Positions 42,965-51,878 of a stretch of 64,000 bases of DNA are shown in pieces (positions within the stretch are counted from its first letter, which is position 1; every line of letters begins with the position of its first letter). The stretch comes from Duganella sp. CF402 (GTDB taxonomy: Bacteria > Pseudomonadota > Gammaproteobacteria > Burkholderiales > Burkholderiaceae_D). The notes under the pieces are model-generated. The model was not told the DNA's origin, made no database searches, and saw only the letters and a program-made list of their open reading frames with translations. The position numbers and the translations under genes are program-made. The stretch lies in NCBI RefSeq assembly GCF_900109645.1, contig NZ_FOBG01000001.1, forward strand, positions 3,268,262 through 3,332,261, written 5' to 3'.

Positions 42965-44923
42965 ATGAACGCGCCAGATACCTCCGCCCACGCCCCACGC
43001 CCTATCCAGGCCCTGCCTGACCAGCTGATTTCCCAGATCGCCGCCGGCGAGGTGGTGGAACGGCCGTCGGCAGTGGTCAAGGAACTGCTGGAAAACGCGC
43101 TGGACGCGGGCGCCACGCAGATCACCGTGCGGCTGGAGGAAGGCGGCGTGAAACGCATCGCCATCACCGACAATGGGCGCGGCATTCCGCCGGAGCAGAT
43201 GCCGCTGGCTTTGGCGCGCCATGCCACCTCCAAGATCGCTTCTTTGCAGGATCTGGAAAACGTCGGCACGCTGGGCTTCCGTGGCGAGGCTTTGGCTTCC
43301 ATCGCCTCGGTGGCGCAGGTGACCATCACCTCGCGCACCGCCGATGCGGCGCATGCGTGGGAAATAGAAGGCTCGCACCTGGCCACGCCGACGCCGTCCT
43401 CGGGCGCGCTGGGCACCACCATCGACGTCAAAGACCTGTACTACAACACGCCGGCACGCCGCAAATTCCTCAAGTCCGAGCAGACCGAATACGGCCACTG
43501 CGCTGAAGTGGTGCGCCGCATTGCGCTGGCGCGGCCGGACGTGTCGTTCTCGCTGACCCACAACGGCCGCACGGTCGATCACTGGAACACCAGCGAAATC
43601 GCGCGCCGCAGCGCGCAGATCCTGGGCGATGGTTTTGCCGAGGCGCGTCTGCCGGTGGATGAGACCATCGGCCCACTGCGCCTGCACGGCTACATTGGCT
43701 TGCCGACCGCCTCCAAGGCGCGCGCCGACGGCCAATTCTTCTACGTGAATGGCCGCTTCGTGCGCGACAAGGTGCTGGTGCACGCCGTCAAAGCGGCTTA
43801 CCAGGACGTGCTGCATGGCGACCGCTTCCCGTCGTACGTGCTGTCGCTGGACATGGACCCGGCGCTGGTCGACGTCAACGTGCACCCGTCGAAAATTGAA
43901 GTGCGCTTCCGTGATGGACGCGCGGTGCACCAGTGCGTATTCCACGCCGTGCAGCGCGCGCTGGCGCAAACCTCGGCCACCTCGCACGGCAGCGTGCCAT
44001 CGCCATTGCCGGCGGCCGATAGCCTGAATACGACGCCGGTATGGCGCGGCGAGCAGACCTCGTTCGGCCCATTGCTGGCGCCCGACTACGCGCCAACCTT
44101 CTCGCCGTCGCCATTCGGCTCGCGCAGCGCGGACACCGGCAGCGTCGGCACCAGCTACATGCCGCCGCGCTTCACCGCAGAAGGTGGTGTCGCCCAGAGC
44201 ACCGAAAAATACGGCGCCCTGTTCCGCAATGACGACAGCCCTGTCCCGCTCGCGCGCAACGAATCCGACATGGCGCTGCCGCAGGCCAGCAGCTTCACCG
44301 TCTCCTCGGCCGCGATGGCGCAGGAAGAATTCCCGCTCGGCTTCGCACTGGCACAGCTGCACGGCATCTACATCCTGGCGCAGAACGCCAAGGGCCTGGT
44401 GCTGGTCGACATGCACGCCGCGCACGAGCGCATCTTGTACGAACAACTGAAGAACGCCTTGAACAGCCGTGTGGCCGGCGAAGAAATGCAGGTGCAACCG
44501 CTGCTGATCCCGATCACCTTCTATGCAGACGCAGTGGAAGTCGGCACCGCCGAAGAGCATCAGGAAACCTTGCAGGCGCTGGGCTTCGACATCGCCGTGC
44601 TGTCGCCGACAACGCTGGCCGTACGCTCGGTACCAGTGCTGCTGAAAAACGCCGACGCCCAGACGCTGGCGCGCGACGTGCTGCGCGACGTGCGCGAATT
44701 CGGCGGCTCGCGCGTACTGATCGAGCGCCAGAACGAACTGCTCGGCACCCTCGCCTGCCACACCGCCGTGCGCGCCAACCGCATCCTGTCGCTGCAGGAA
44801 ATGAACGCCCTGCTGCGCCAGATGGAAATCACCGAGCGCGCCGACCAGTGCAACCACGGCCGCCCGACCTGGGTGCAGGTCGAAATCAACGCCCTCGATA
44901 AGCTCTTCCTGCGCGGTCAATAA
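42965..44923 (+). CDS. mutL: DNA mismatch repair protein MutL
   Basis: Couples mismatch recognition by MutS to strand incision. The 652-residue protein has the GHKL ATPase motifs ([54 protein letters not shown]), the transducer domain, a flexible linker around residues 335-450, and a C-terminal dimerisation domain. That domain carries [12 protein letters not shown], a DQHA-type endonuclease motif with Met in the second place, plus ACHTAVRA and CNHGRPTW, so this MutL probably nicks DNA itself, consistent with a lineage lacking MutH. One base separates its stop from miaA. Confidence 0.97.
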   Translation: MNAPDTSAHAPRPIQALPDQLISQIAAGEVVERPSAVVKELLENALDAGATQITVRLEEGGVKRIAITDNGRGIPPEQMPLALARHATSKIASLQDLENVGTLGFRGEALASIASVAQVTITSRTADAAHAWEIEGSHLATPTPSSGALGTTIDVKDLYYNTPARRKFLKSEQTEYGHCAEVVRRIALARPDVSFSLTHNGRTVDHWNTSEIARRSAQILGDGFAEARLPVDETIGPLRLHGYIGLPTASKARADGQFFYVNGRFVRDKVLVHAVKAAYQDVLHGDRFPSYVLSLDMDPALVDVNVHPSKIEVRFRDGRAVHQCVFHAVQRALAQTSATSHGSVPSPLPAADSLNTTPVWRGEQTSFGPLLAPDYAPTFSPSPFGSRSADTGSVGTSYMPPRFTAEGGVAQSTEKYGALFRNDDSPVPLARNESDMALPQASSFTVSSAAMAQEEFPLGFALAQLHGIYILAQNAKGLVLVDMHAAHERILYEQLKNALNSRVAGEEMQVQPLLIPITFYADAVEVGTAEEHQETLQALGFDIAVLSPTTLAVRSVPVLLKNADAQTLARDVLRDVREFGGSRVLIERQNELLGTLACHTAVRANRILSLQEMNALLRQMEITERADQCNHGRPTWVQVEINALDKLFLRGQ

Positions 44924-44924
44924 C

Positions 44925-45872
44925 ATGAGTACCAAACCACTGGCCGTCGCCATCATGGGCCCGACGGCATCGGGCAAAACCGCCTCCGCGTTGGCGATTG
45001 CGGAACGCATCCCATCCGAAATCATCTCGGTCGATTCCGCGCTCGTGTATCGCGGCATGGACATCGGCACCGCCAAGCCGACGCGCGAAGAGCTGGCCGC
45101 CGTGCCGCACCACCTGATCGATATCATCGACCCGCTGGACTCGTACTCGGTGGCGCAATTTCGCAAGGACACGCTGCGGCTGGTGGAAGAAATCAACGCG
45201 CGCGGCAAGCTGCCGCTGCTGGTCGGCGGCACCATGCTGTACTTCAAAGGCCTGGCCGATGGACTGGACGACCTGCCCGGCGCCGATCCCGCAGTGCGCG
45301 CCGCGCTGGATGAGGAAGCGGCCCGCCTCGGCTGGCCCGCCATGCACGCGCGCCTGGCCGCCGTCGATCCTGAAACGGCAGCGCGCCTTGCGCCGGCTGA
45401 CTCGCAACGGATCCAGCGCGCGCTGGAAATCCATACCCTGAGCGGCAAGCCCATGTCCGAACTGCTGGCGCTGCGCGAGAAAACCGAACTGCCGTTTGAT
45501 CTGCTGTCGTTCGCGCTGGAGCCCTCCGACCGCGCCGTGCTGCACAAGCGCATCGCGCGCCGCTTCGACATCATGCTGGAAGAAACGCCACAAGGTAACC
45601 TGATCACCGAAGTGGAAGCGCTGCGCAAGCGCGGCGACCTGCACCTCGGCCTGCCGTCGATCCGCTGCGTTGGTTATCGCCAGGCATGGGAATACCTCGA
45701 CGGCACCATCGACTACGCGACGATGCGCGAGACCGGCATCATCGCCACGCGCCAGCTGGCCAAACGCCAGTTGACGTGGCTGCGCTCCATGCCTGAGCGC
45801 GTGGTGCTCGACTGCCTGGGGCCGAATCCGGCCGGCGCCATGCTGGCGCAGATCGCCGAACGGCTGGGCTAG
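44925..45872 (+). CDS. miaA: tRNA dimethylallyltransferase MiaA
   Basis: Adds a dimethylallyl group to A37 of UNN-decoding tRNAs. The 315-residue protein has the P-loop [64 protein letters not shown] and the C-terminal [13 protein letters not shown] plus [16 protein letters not shown]. Forms the widespread mutL-miaA pair. Confidence 0.97.
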   Translation: MSTKPLAVAIMGPTASGKTASALAIAERIPSEIISVDSALVYRGMDIGTAKPTREELAAVPHHLIDIIDPLDSYSVAQFRKDTLRLVEEINARGKLPLLVGGTMLYFKGLADGLDDLPGADPAVRAALDEEAARLGWPAMHARLAAVDPETAARLAPADSQRIQRALEIHTLSGKPMSELLALREKTELPFDLLSFALEPSDRAVLHKRIARRFDIMLEETPQGNLITEVEALRKRGDLHLGLPSIRCVGYRQAWEYLDGTIDYATMRETGIIATRQLAKRQLTWLRSMPERVVLDCLGPNPAGAMLAQIAERLG

Positions 45873-45879
45873 GTAGCCA

Positions 45880-46284
45880 TTACTGCTTGGGCGGCTCGCC
45901 GCTCATGTGCACCAGTTCCCACAAGTGACCGTCCAGGTCCTGGTAGCCGTGGCCGTACATGAAGCCGTGATCCTGCGGCTCCTTGTAGGCGCTGCCGCCA
46001 GCCTCGATAGCCTTGGCGACCATCGCCTGCACAGCCGCGCGCGACTCCAGCGTCAGGCACACCAGCACCTCGGTCGAAGTGCGCGCGTCCACCACCGGTT
46101 TCGGCGTAAACTCCTTGAAGCGGGTCTCGGTCAACAGCATCACATAAATATTCTCGGCCACGATCATGCAGGTGGCGCTCTCGTCCGTGTAGTTCTGGTT
46201 GAAGCTGTAGCCGAGATGCGTGAAGAACTTGACCGACTGCTGCAAGTCACGCACCGGCAGGTTCACAAAGATATTGGTTGCCAT
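45880..46284 (-). CDS. VOC (glyoxalase/bleomycin resistance) family protein
   Basis: A 134-residue single-domain VOC protein (MATNIFVNLPVRDLQQSVKFFTHLGYSFNQNYTDES..., later YGHGYQDLDGHLWELVHM, which contains the usual metal-site Glu). The family includes lyases, dioxygenases and binding proteins; this subgroup (PhnB/YaeR-like) has no firm substrate. GGGGG precedes the ATG at 46284; the longer reading has no support. Convergent with miaA, seven bases apart. Confidence 0.9.
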   Translation of the reverse strand: MATNIFVNLPVRDLQQSVKFFTHLGYSFNQNYTDESATCMIVAENIYVMLLTETRFKEFTPKPVVDARTSTEVLVCLTLESRAAVQAMVAKAIEAGGSAYKEPQDHGFMYGHGYQDLDGHLWELVHMSGEPPKQ

Positions 46285-46392
46285 GTCGCCCCCGTTAAAA
46301 AAATGTTCACATCGCAGAATACCAATATGCCAACGTTTTGACGACGGGAGCACGATAGCAGTCACTTTTTCAAAAAAAGTAGCGCCGCTTCC

Positions 46393-46421
46393 TTGACAGC
46401 ATAGGCCTCAGCCACGATAAT
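46393..46421 (+). promoter_or_regulatory. Sigma-70 promoter of tRNA-Met
   Basis: Consensus TTGACA (46393-46398), 17-base spacer, GATAAT (46416-46421). It ends 13 bases before the mature tRNA. The stretch after the -10 (GCTGGGCG) is GC-rich like the discriminator of stringently controlled stable-RNA promoters. Confidence 0.85.
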
Positions 46422-46434
46422 GCTGGGCGTTGCA

Positions 46435-46511
46435 GGTGATATAGCTCAGCTGGTTAGAGCACAGCACTCATAATGCTGGGGTCGGTGGTTCAAGTCCACC
46501 TATCACCACCA
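46435..46511 (+). tRNA. tRNA-Met (CAT anticodon, elongator type)
   Basis: A 77-base cloverleaf with encoded CCA. Acceptor GGTGATA pairs with TATCACC, the D arm has AGCTCAGCTGGTTAGAGC, and the anticodon stem CAGCA/TGCTG frames CTCATAA with CAT at 46469-46471. The T arm is GGTGG-TTCAAGT-CCACC. The GGGGTC variable segment favours elongator Met over Ile2 (lysidine-modified CAT), and the paired first acceptor base excludes initiator tRNA. Confidence 0.93.
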
Positions 46512-46520
46512 AAATTCCAA

Positions 46521-46557
46521 AAGCCGTAAATCGCCCTAAACGATTTACGGCTTTTTC
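46521..46557 (+). terminator. Rho-independent terminator of tRNA-Met
   Basis: Perfect 13-bp arms AAGCCGTAAATCG (46521-46533) and CGATTTACGGCTT (46541-46553), 7-base loop, followed by TTTTT. Starts ten bases after the tRNA CCA end. Confidence 0.95.
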
Positions 46558-46563
46558 CTTTTC

Positions 46564-46858
46564 CTAGCTACGCCAAGGTCGGCAAGCCACTGCGAAGTCG
46601 ACGTGGTAATGCTCGGTATGGGCCACGCGCAGTTCTGAGCAGCCTCTCCGTCAGGACAGGATCAAAAATCACACGGACCAAGCCTACTGACAATCCAGCC
46701 TGGTGCGTTTTATGCGGCCGCATGGCCCCGCCCTTGGCCAGGCCAGTCTCGCCATAGACAAATTTCTTCTGCGGTGCAGTTTGCTCCAGTGAGTGATACG
46801 CTTCGAGCACCACCTCGCTCAACTTCCTCCTTGCCTTGGGTGTCCCGTTTTGTACCAC
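46564..46858 (-). pseudogene. Decayed penicillin-insensitive murein endopeptidase (MepA-like)
   Basis: In one frame the minus strand gives LEQTAPQKKFVYGETGLAKGGAMRP then HKTHQAGLSV, a MepA-like zinc segment, and continues directly to RVIFDPVLTERLLRTARG, which in intact relatives comes some 70 residues later. Then the frame is lost, and a second frame reads HTEHYHVDFAVAC, the C-terminal MepA motif, ending at the TAG complementing 46564-46566. So there is an internal deletion, a frameshift and a missing N-terminus. Upstream sequence is occupied by the antitoxin gene on the other strand, suggesting replacement at this site next to tRNA-Met. Confidence 0.75.
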
Positions 46859-46946
46859 ACCTGCGCCAGATCAAACTGATCGCCGCCAAGCAGCGAGACA
46901 ATACCCTCTTCCCATACCGCGCTAAACTAACGACAGGAGGTGCATG

Positions 46947-47177
46947 ATGAACGACCGACCTGAGCAATGGGACTGGCCAGAACCAGTCCAGGACGAAATA
47001 TCCCCAGAAGACTTGGCCATGATCGTCCAGGAAATGAAAAAAAGTCCCGGGTATGAAGAAAGACGTGCGCGCCGGATGGCGGCGTTGAAAGAGATCTTCG
47101 GCTTGTGGGCTGAACGTACTGACATCCCCAAGGACGGCCTGGAGTACCAACGCATGATGAGGGCGGAATGGGAATAG
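46947..47177 (+). CDS. Putative antitoxin of a VapBC-type pair
   Basis: A 76-residue acidic/charged protein (MNDRPEQWDWPEPVQDEISPEDLAMIVQEMKKS...) without a recognised DNA-binding fold. AGGAGG lies six bases before the second of two adjacent ATGs, which is taken as start. It overlaps the downstream PIN-domain gene by ten bases, the standard layout for an antitoxin-toxin operon, so antitoxin function is inferred from position and size. Confidence 0.75.
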   Translation: MNDRPEQWDWPEPVQDEISPEDLAMIVQEMKKSPGYEERRARRMAALKEIFGLWAERTDIPKDGLEYQRMMRAEWE

Positions 47178-47596
47178 TCCTGTTTGATACTAATATCCTG
47201 ATCGACGCGCTCCATTCACACCAGGAAGCTTATACCGAACTGTCCTCCTGGGACACGCCTGCGATTAGCGCCATCACATTTGCAGAACTCTATGCAGGCG
47301 CCGGCCCCGTTGAAGCACTAAATATCAGGAAGCTCATAAAGCGCTTTGATTTTGAAGTGATCCACACAGATGATCTGATCATGATGCTTGCAAGCTCACT
47401 CCGGCGCGCAAGTGTTCGCAACCAGCGCAAGATTGCGCTTCCCGACGCCATTATCATGGCGACCGCGCAAGCTCACCGCCTCCTGATCGTCACTCGCAAC
47501 AAGAAGGACTTCAAAGGACAAAATGTGCGGATTCCCTATGAACTGGAAACCGTCACCACCACCCGCGTGATTAACGTCCGGCCCCTGCTCACGTAG
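47168..47596 (+). CDS. PIN-domain toxin, VapC-type ribonuclease
   Basis: A 142-residue PIN-domain protein predicted to cleave RNA, usually tRNA in VapC toxins. The acidic site residues are visible: Asp7 (VLFDTNILID), Glu40 (SAITFAELYAG), Asp93 (LPDAIIMATA) and the Asn111 region (VTRNKKDF). All are intact, so it should be active. The ATG lies inside the antitoxin gene. Such pairs are normally repressed by the antitoxin-toxin complex; no operator could be picked out. Confidence 0.9.
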   Translation: MGIVLFDTNILIDALHSHQEAYTELSSWDTPAISAITFAELYAGAGPVEALNIRKLIKRFDFEVIHTDDLIMMLASSLRRASVRNQRKIALPDAIIMATAQAHRLLIVTRNKKDFKGQNVRIPYELETVTTTRVINVRPLLT

Positions 47597-47771
47597 GTTT
47601 TTTTCCACAAGTCGCTATAGAAAATTTGCGTTGGCCTATACGAAGTCGGCATACCAGAGGGGGCAAATGATCAGCTTATTGATTGTTTCCACTCTATTCA
47701 TGTGAGCAAAAAGCTCTCCTCATAGATAAGTTAAGTTTGCACCCGGCGTCGTAATACCTCCACAGGTCGAT

Positions 47772-47781
47772 AAAACGTTTT
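47772..47781. promoter_or_regulatory. AAAACGTTTT palindrome upstream of the TonB receptor operon
   Basis: A perfect 10-base palindrome about 100 bases before the receptor start. The central CG with A/T flanks is the shape of LacI/GalR-family operators that often control TonB receptor and sugar-hydrolase operons. No LacI gene lies in the window, so the regulator would be elsewhere. The rest of 47597-47878 holds no gene. Confidence 0.4.
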
Positions 47782-47878
47782 CCTTAATGTATTGCGAGCG
47801 TTGCTCGAAGTGTTTAGTCTTGGATCTGACAGGTCATCAGACAACCTGCACCTCCCAGAACTAACCACTGAGGAATAT

Positions 47879-50731
47879 ATGAAAAAGAAAATACTGGAGA
47901 CCCTGGTTCCGCTCGCGCTGGCGGCCATGTATGCGCCGGCGGCACTGGCCCAGGACGGCGCCAAGGAGCAAGGTCCGACCGCAGCCCCTGCCGACGATCC
48001 CGGCACCACCGTGGTGGTCACCGGCTTCCGTTCCAGCCTGCAGAAAGCGCTGAACCTGAAGCAGCAGGCGATCGGCGTACGCGACTCGATCGTGGCCGAA
48101 GACATCGGCAAATTCCCCGAGGCGAACGTGGCCGAATCGCTGCAGCGCGTGCCCGGCGTGATCCTGAACCGCGACGAATCGTCCGGCGAAGGCCAGCGCA
48201 TCTCGATCCGCGGCCTGCCGACCGAATACTCGGTCACCACCCTGAACGGCGCGCCGGTCAACACCACCTCCACCGCCACCATCGGCTCGGCCGCGCGCGG
48301 CTTCAACTACGACGTGTTCGCGTCCGAACTGTTCGGCCGCGTCGACTTCTACAAATCGCCATTGGCCGAACTGACCGAGGGCGGCCTCGGCGGCGTGGTC
48401 GACCTGCAAACCCCACGCCCATTCGACAATCCGAAGCGCACCATCCGCTACGGCCTGACCGATACCTACAACACCGCCTCCAAGCACAATGACCCGAACG
48501 GCTTCGTGCTGTACTCGAACACCTGGGACAACCTCGGCTTCCTGATCGGCGCCTCGCACTCGGGCAGCATCAACACCCGCTCCGGCTTCGAGGCCACCGG
48601 TGGCTACAACAGTTCCTTCAACGGCAGCCAAAGCCCGGTCAAGGGCAACTTCGCGCTGGCGCTGGACTTCGACAGCCCGCTGGCCAACCTGGGCAGCTAC
48701 ACCAAGGACCAGGTGGCGAAAGCCTTCCTGCCGCGTATCTACCGCTTCTATGGCTCGCAGAACGAGCGCACGCGCGATGGCCTGGTGTCGTCGGTGCAGT
48801 GGAAGACCTCGACCCTCAATGTCAGCCTGGATACCATGTACTCCAAGCTGGAAAACACCCGCGCGGAACAGCTGTTCGGCATCCTGGTGCGCAGCACTGC
48901 CACCACCAACCGCAATGCGCCCATCGGCGCATCCGGCAACAACGGCATCATCCCGCTCAACGTCAAGATCGATCCGGCCACCAACCTGCTGACCGGCACC
49001 TTCGGCAACACCACCTACAACGCGGGCGCCGGCTACTCCAAGGACGAAACCAAATTCGGCTACGGCGCCCTGAACGCCAGCTGGAAGGCCAGCAGCAAGC
49101 TGACGCTGAGCGGCCAGGCCAGCCTGAATCAAAGCACGGCCACCAGCGCCAACGGCCAGCTGTCCGGCTACATCTACGGCGCCACCTCGACCATCGACTA
49201 TGGCGACGATCACGTCTACCCATCGATCTCTTCGCCGACCAGCTACACCGATCCAAACAGCTGGAGCGGCTTCACCATCAGCAGCGGCAAGACCAAAGAA
49301 ACCGACAAGGGCAAGCAAGCGCGCGTGGCCGCCGATCTCGATTACGACCTGCCCGGCGGCTGGACCGGCCACTTGAAGACCGGCCTGACCTACGTCGCCA
49401 CCATCAAGGGCGTGGACAAACGCAATGGCACCGCGCCGGCTACCACCAAGCTGAACTCCATCGGCGCGGCAGGCCTGCGCAGCGCCATGACTTCGCAACT
49501 GCCGATCGATAATCTCGACTTCGGCGCCGGCTGGCCGCACAGCTGGGCGACCTGGAACAGCAACTACTTCTACTCGCAGTTCGATCCGGAGGTGTACAGC
49601 AATGCCTCGACCTTCCAGCCATCGCAAAGCTTCGGCGCGGAAGAAGATGTGAAGACCGCCTTCGCGCAATCGGACTTCAAGGGCGAGATCGCCGGCCATG
49701 AACTGCGCATCAACGCCGGTGTGCGCTACTCCAGGACTGAGACCAAGATCGACAACTTCAAGCAGAAGGGCACGAGCCTGGTCTACTCGCCGAATCACGA
49801 GCAAGGCTCCTACAGCAACGTGCTGCCCGCGATCAGCAGCGCCTTCGACGTGACGGATAACCTGATGTGGCGCGCCTCGTGGGGCAAGACCATCACCCGC
49901 GCTTCGCTGTCCATCATCGCGGCGCAGACGGTGATCCCGAATCAGTTCGACACCACCGCCACCTCGGGCAATCCTAGCCTGCGTCCGCAGCAATCGAAGA
50001 ACCTGGACACCAGCCTGGAATGGTACTTCCAGCCCGGCAGCATGCTGTCCGCCGCCGTGTTCCAGAAGAAGCTGACCGACGCCACCGTCGCCAACACCCG
50101 CGTGGTGACCTTCGGTTCCCTGGGCCTGCCGGATACGGCGCTGGGCCCACTGTTCCAGGACGCGAACGGCCACGTCGATCCTAACCTGGCAATGACGCTG
50201 AAGACCTACACCAACGCCGGCGAGCAAACGCTGAAAGGCTACGAGCTGGCTTACCAGCAGGCCTTCAGCTTCCTGCCTGCGCCGTGGAACGGCTTTGGCG
50301 CTCTGGCCAGCTACACCCACATCAATCCGTTCAACAGCACGCCGTGGATTACCAATGCCGGCAAGGTGATTAACGTGAACTCGGTGCCGAAGTACGCCTA
50401 CAGCACCACCATCTACTTCGAGCAGGGTCCGTGGGCGGCGCGCATGTCCTACAACTACAAGGACAAGTCGCTGCACGGCGACAGCCCGCGCAACCTCGGT
50501 GATGACTTGATCCGCTGGCGCGCAGGCCGTGGCTACCTGGACGCGAACGTCAGCTACAAGATCAGCGAGAACCTGGAACTGCGTATCGATGCGCTCAACC
50601 TGAGCAACACGCTGGCGTATGATTACTTCGAAGACGCCAGCGGCAAATACGGCAGCGGTAAAAAGACGCGCATGGACTATGCCAAGTATGATGGCCGCAC
50701 GATCAAATTCGGCATCCGGGGGAAACTCTAA
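47879..50731 (+). CDS. TonB-dependent receptor
   Basis: Outer-membrane active-transport receptor of 950 residues. A signal peptide (MKKKILETLVPLALAAMYAPAALAQ) is followed by a plug domain (TTVVVTGFRSSLQKALNLKQQAIGVRDSIVAEDIGKFPEANVAESLQRVPGV in blocks; GQRISIRGLPTEYSVTTLNGAPV) and a beta-barrel with aromatic-rich strands to the C-terminal FGIRGKL. It belongs to the Caulobacter/Xanthomonas type of TonB receptors used for plant oligosaccharides. GAGGA precedes the ATG at 47879. It is the first gene of an operon with GH105, DUF2264 and GH35 genes, so its ligand is probably an oligosaccharide from plant cell wall. Confidence 0.93.
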   Translation: MKKKILETLVPLALAAMYAPAALAQDGAKEQGPTAAPADDPGTTVVVTGFRSSLQKALNLKQQAIGVRDSIVAEDIGKFPEANVAESLQRVPGVILNRDESSGEGQRISIRGLPTEYSVTTLNGAPVNTTSTATIGSAARGFNYDVFASELFGRVDFYKSPLAELTEGGLGGVVDLQTPRPFDNPKRTIRYGLTDTYNTASKHNDPNGFVLYSNTWDNLGFLIGASHSGSINTRSGFEATGGYNSSFNGSQSPVKGNFALALDFDSPLANLGSYTKDQVAKAFLPRIYRFYGSQNERTRDGLVSSVQWKTSTLNVSLDTMYSKLENTRAEQLFGILVRSTATTNRNAPIGASGNNGIIPLNVKIDPATNLLTGTFGNTTYNAGAGYSKDETKFGYGALNASWKASSKLTLSGQASLNQSTATSANGQLSGYIYGATSTIDYGDDHVYPSISSPTSYTDPNSWSGFTISSGKTKETDKGKQARVAADLDYDLPGGWTGHLKTGLTYVATIKGVDKRNGTAPATTKLNSIGAAGLRSAMTSQLPIDNLDFGAGWPHSWATWNSNYFYSQFDPEVYSNASTFQPSQSFGAEEDVKTAFAQSDFKGEIAGHELRINAGVRYSRTETKIDNFKQKGTSLVYSPNHEQGSYSNVLPAISSAFDVTDNLMWRASWGKTITRASLSIIAAQTVIPNQFDTTATSGNPSLRPQQSKNLDTSLEWYFQPGSMLSAAVFQKKLTDATVANTRVVTFGSLGLPDTALGPLFQDANGHVDPNLAMTLKTYTNAGEQTLKGYELAYQQAFSFLPAPWNGFGALASYTHINPFNSTPWITNAGKVINVNSVPKYAYSTTIYFEQGPWAARMSYNYKDKSLHGDSPRNLGDDLIRWRAGRGYLDANVSYKISENLELRIDALNLSNTLAYDYFEDASGKYGSGKKTRMDYAKYDGRTIKFGIRGKL

Positions 50732-50734
50732 ACT

Positions 50735-51865
50735 ATGATGAAACGACTCTACGCCGCCACTTTGCTGGCGGCTAGCCTGGCCGGCTGCGCTTCGGCGCCG
50801 CCGGCAGTCGACACCTCCGAACAGGAGGTTGTCGGCATTATGAACAAGGTCAATAACTACTGGCAGCAGCGCGAGCCGGCGCAGAAGTGGGCGTTCTGGG
50901 ATATCGCCGCCTACCACACGGGGAATATCGAGGCCTACCGCATCACCGGCAACAAGGCGTGGCTCAAATATTCCCAGGACTGGGCGGAGCACAACCAGTG
51001 GCAAGGCGCCAAACAGACCGACAAGAGCAAGTGGAAGTACCAGTATGGCGAGACCGACGATCATGTGATGTTCGGCGACTGGCAGATCTGCTTCCAGACT
51101 TACGCCGACTTGTACCAGCTCGATAAAGATCCGAAAAAAATCGCCCGCGCCCGCGAGGTGATGGAGTACCAGATGAGCACTCCGAACAAAGACTACTGGT
51201 GGTGGTCGGATGGCTTGTACATGGTGATGCCGGTGATGACCAAGATGTACCAGATCACGGGCAATAAACAGTATCTCTCCAAGCTGTACGAATACTTCGA
51301 TTACTCGAACAGCATCATGTGGGATAAGGACGCGCAGCTGTACTACCGCGATGCGCGCTACGTCTATCCCAAGCATCAAAGCGTGAATGGCAAGAAGGAT
51401 TTCTGGTCGCGCGGCGATGGCTGGGTATTCGCCGGTCTGGCCAAGGTGCTGCAAGACCTGCCGATGGATGATCCGCACCGCACCGATTTCGTGCTCAAGT
51501 TCCAGCAGATGGCGCAGGTCTTGAAGAAGGCGCAGACCGAAGACGGCTACTGGACCCGCAGCCTGCTCGATCCGCAACATGCGCCCGGACCTGAAACCAG
51601 CGGCACGGCGTTCTTCGTGTACGGCTACCTGTGGGGCATCAATCACGGCCTGCTGGACCGCGCGGAATACCTGCCGGTGGTGCGCAAGGGTTGGCGCTAC
51701 CTGAGCACCACCGCACTGCAAGCCGATGGCAAGATCGGCTACGTGCAGCCGATCGGCGACCGCGCGATTCCGGGACAGGTGGTGGATCAGAATTCGACCA
51801 CGGCGTTCGGCGTCGGCGCGTATTTGCTGGCGTCCTCGGAGCTGGTGCGCCTGCTGCGTCATTAA
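50735..51865 (+). CDS. GH88/GH105 family unsaturated uronyl hydrolase, lipoprotein
   Basis: A 376-residue enzyme with a lipoprotein signal (ATLLAASLAGC). The (alpha/alpha)6-barrel family removes unsaturated uronic acids left by lyases from rhamnogalacturonan and related glycans. Visible conserved blocks include WAFWDIAAYHTGNIEAYRITG, ETDDHVMFGDWQICFQTY, KDYWWWSDGLYMVMPVMTKM, FWSRGDGWVFAGLAKVL and TSGTAFFVYGYLWGIN; catalytic Asp candidates lie in the FGDW and WWSDGL motifs. Three bases after the receptor stop. No polysaccharide lyase is in this cluster, so lyase products must come from elsewhere. Confidence 0.9.
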   Translation: MMKRLYAATLLAASLAGCASAPPAVDTSEQEVVGIMNKVNNYWQQREPAQKWAFWDIAAYHTGNIEAYRITGNKAWLKYSQDWAEHNQWQGAKQTDKSKWKYQYGETDDHVMFGDWQICFQTYADLYQLDKDPKKIARAREVMEYQMSTPNKDYWWWSDGLYMVMPVMTKMYQITGNKQYLSKLYEYFDYSNSIMWDKDAQLYYRDARYVYPKHQSVNGKKDFWSRGDGWVFAGLAKVLQDLPMDDPHRTDFVLKFQQMAQVLKKAQTEDGYWTRSLLDPQHAPGPETSGTAFFVYGYLWGINHGLLDRAEYLPVVRKGWRYLSTTALQADGKIGYVQPIGDRAIPGQVVDQNSTTAFGVGAYLLASSELVRLLRH

Positions 51866-51878
51866 TAACGGAGACTGA

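Noticed and set aside
42761-45628. 955-residue minus-strand open frame
   Set aside because: Antisense to mutL and miaA, whose motifs are unmistakable.
46435-46511. tRNA-Met as a phage or island attachment site
   Set aside because: No integrase gene and no repeated tRNA 3' end were found within the window.
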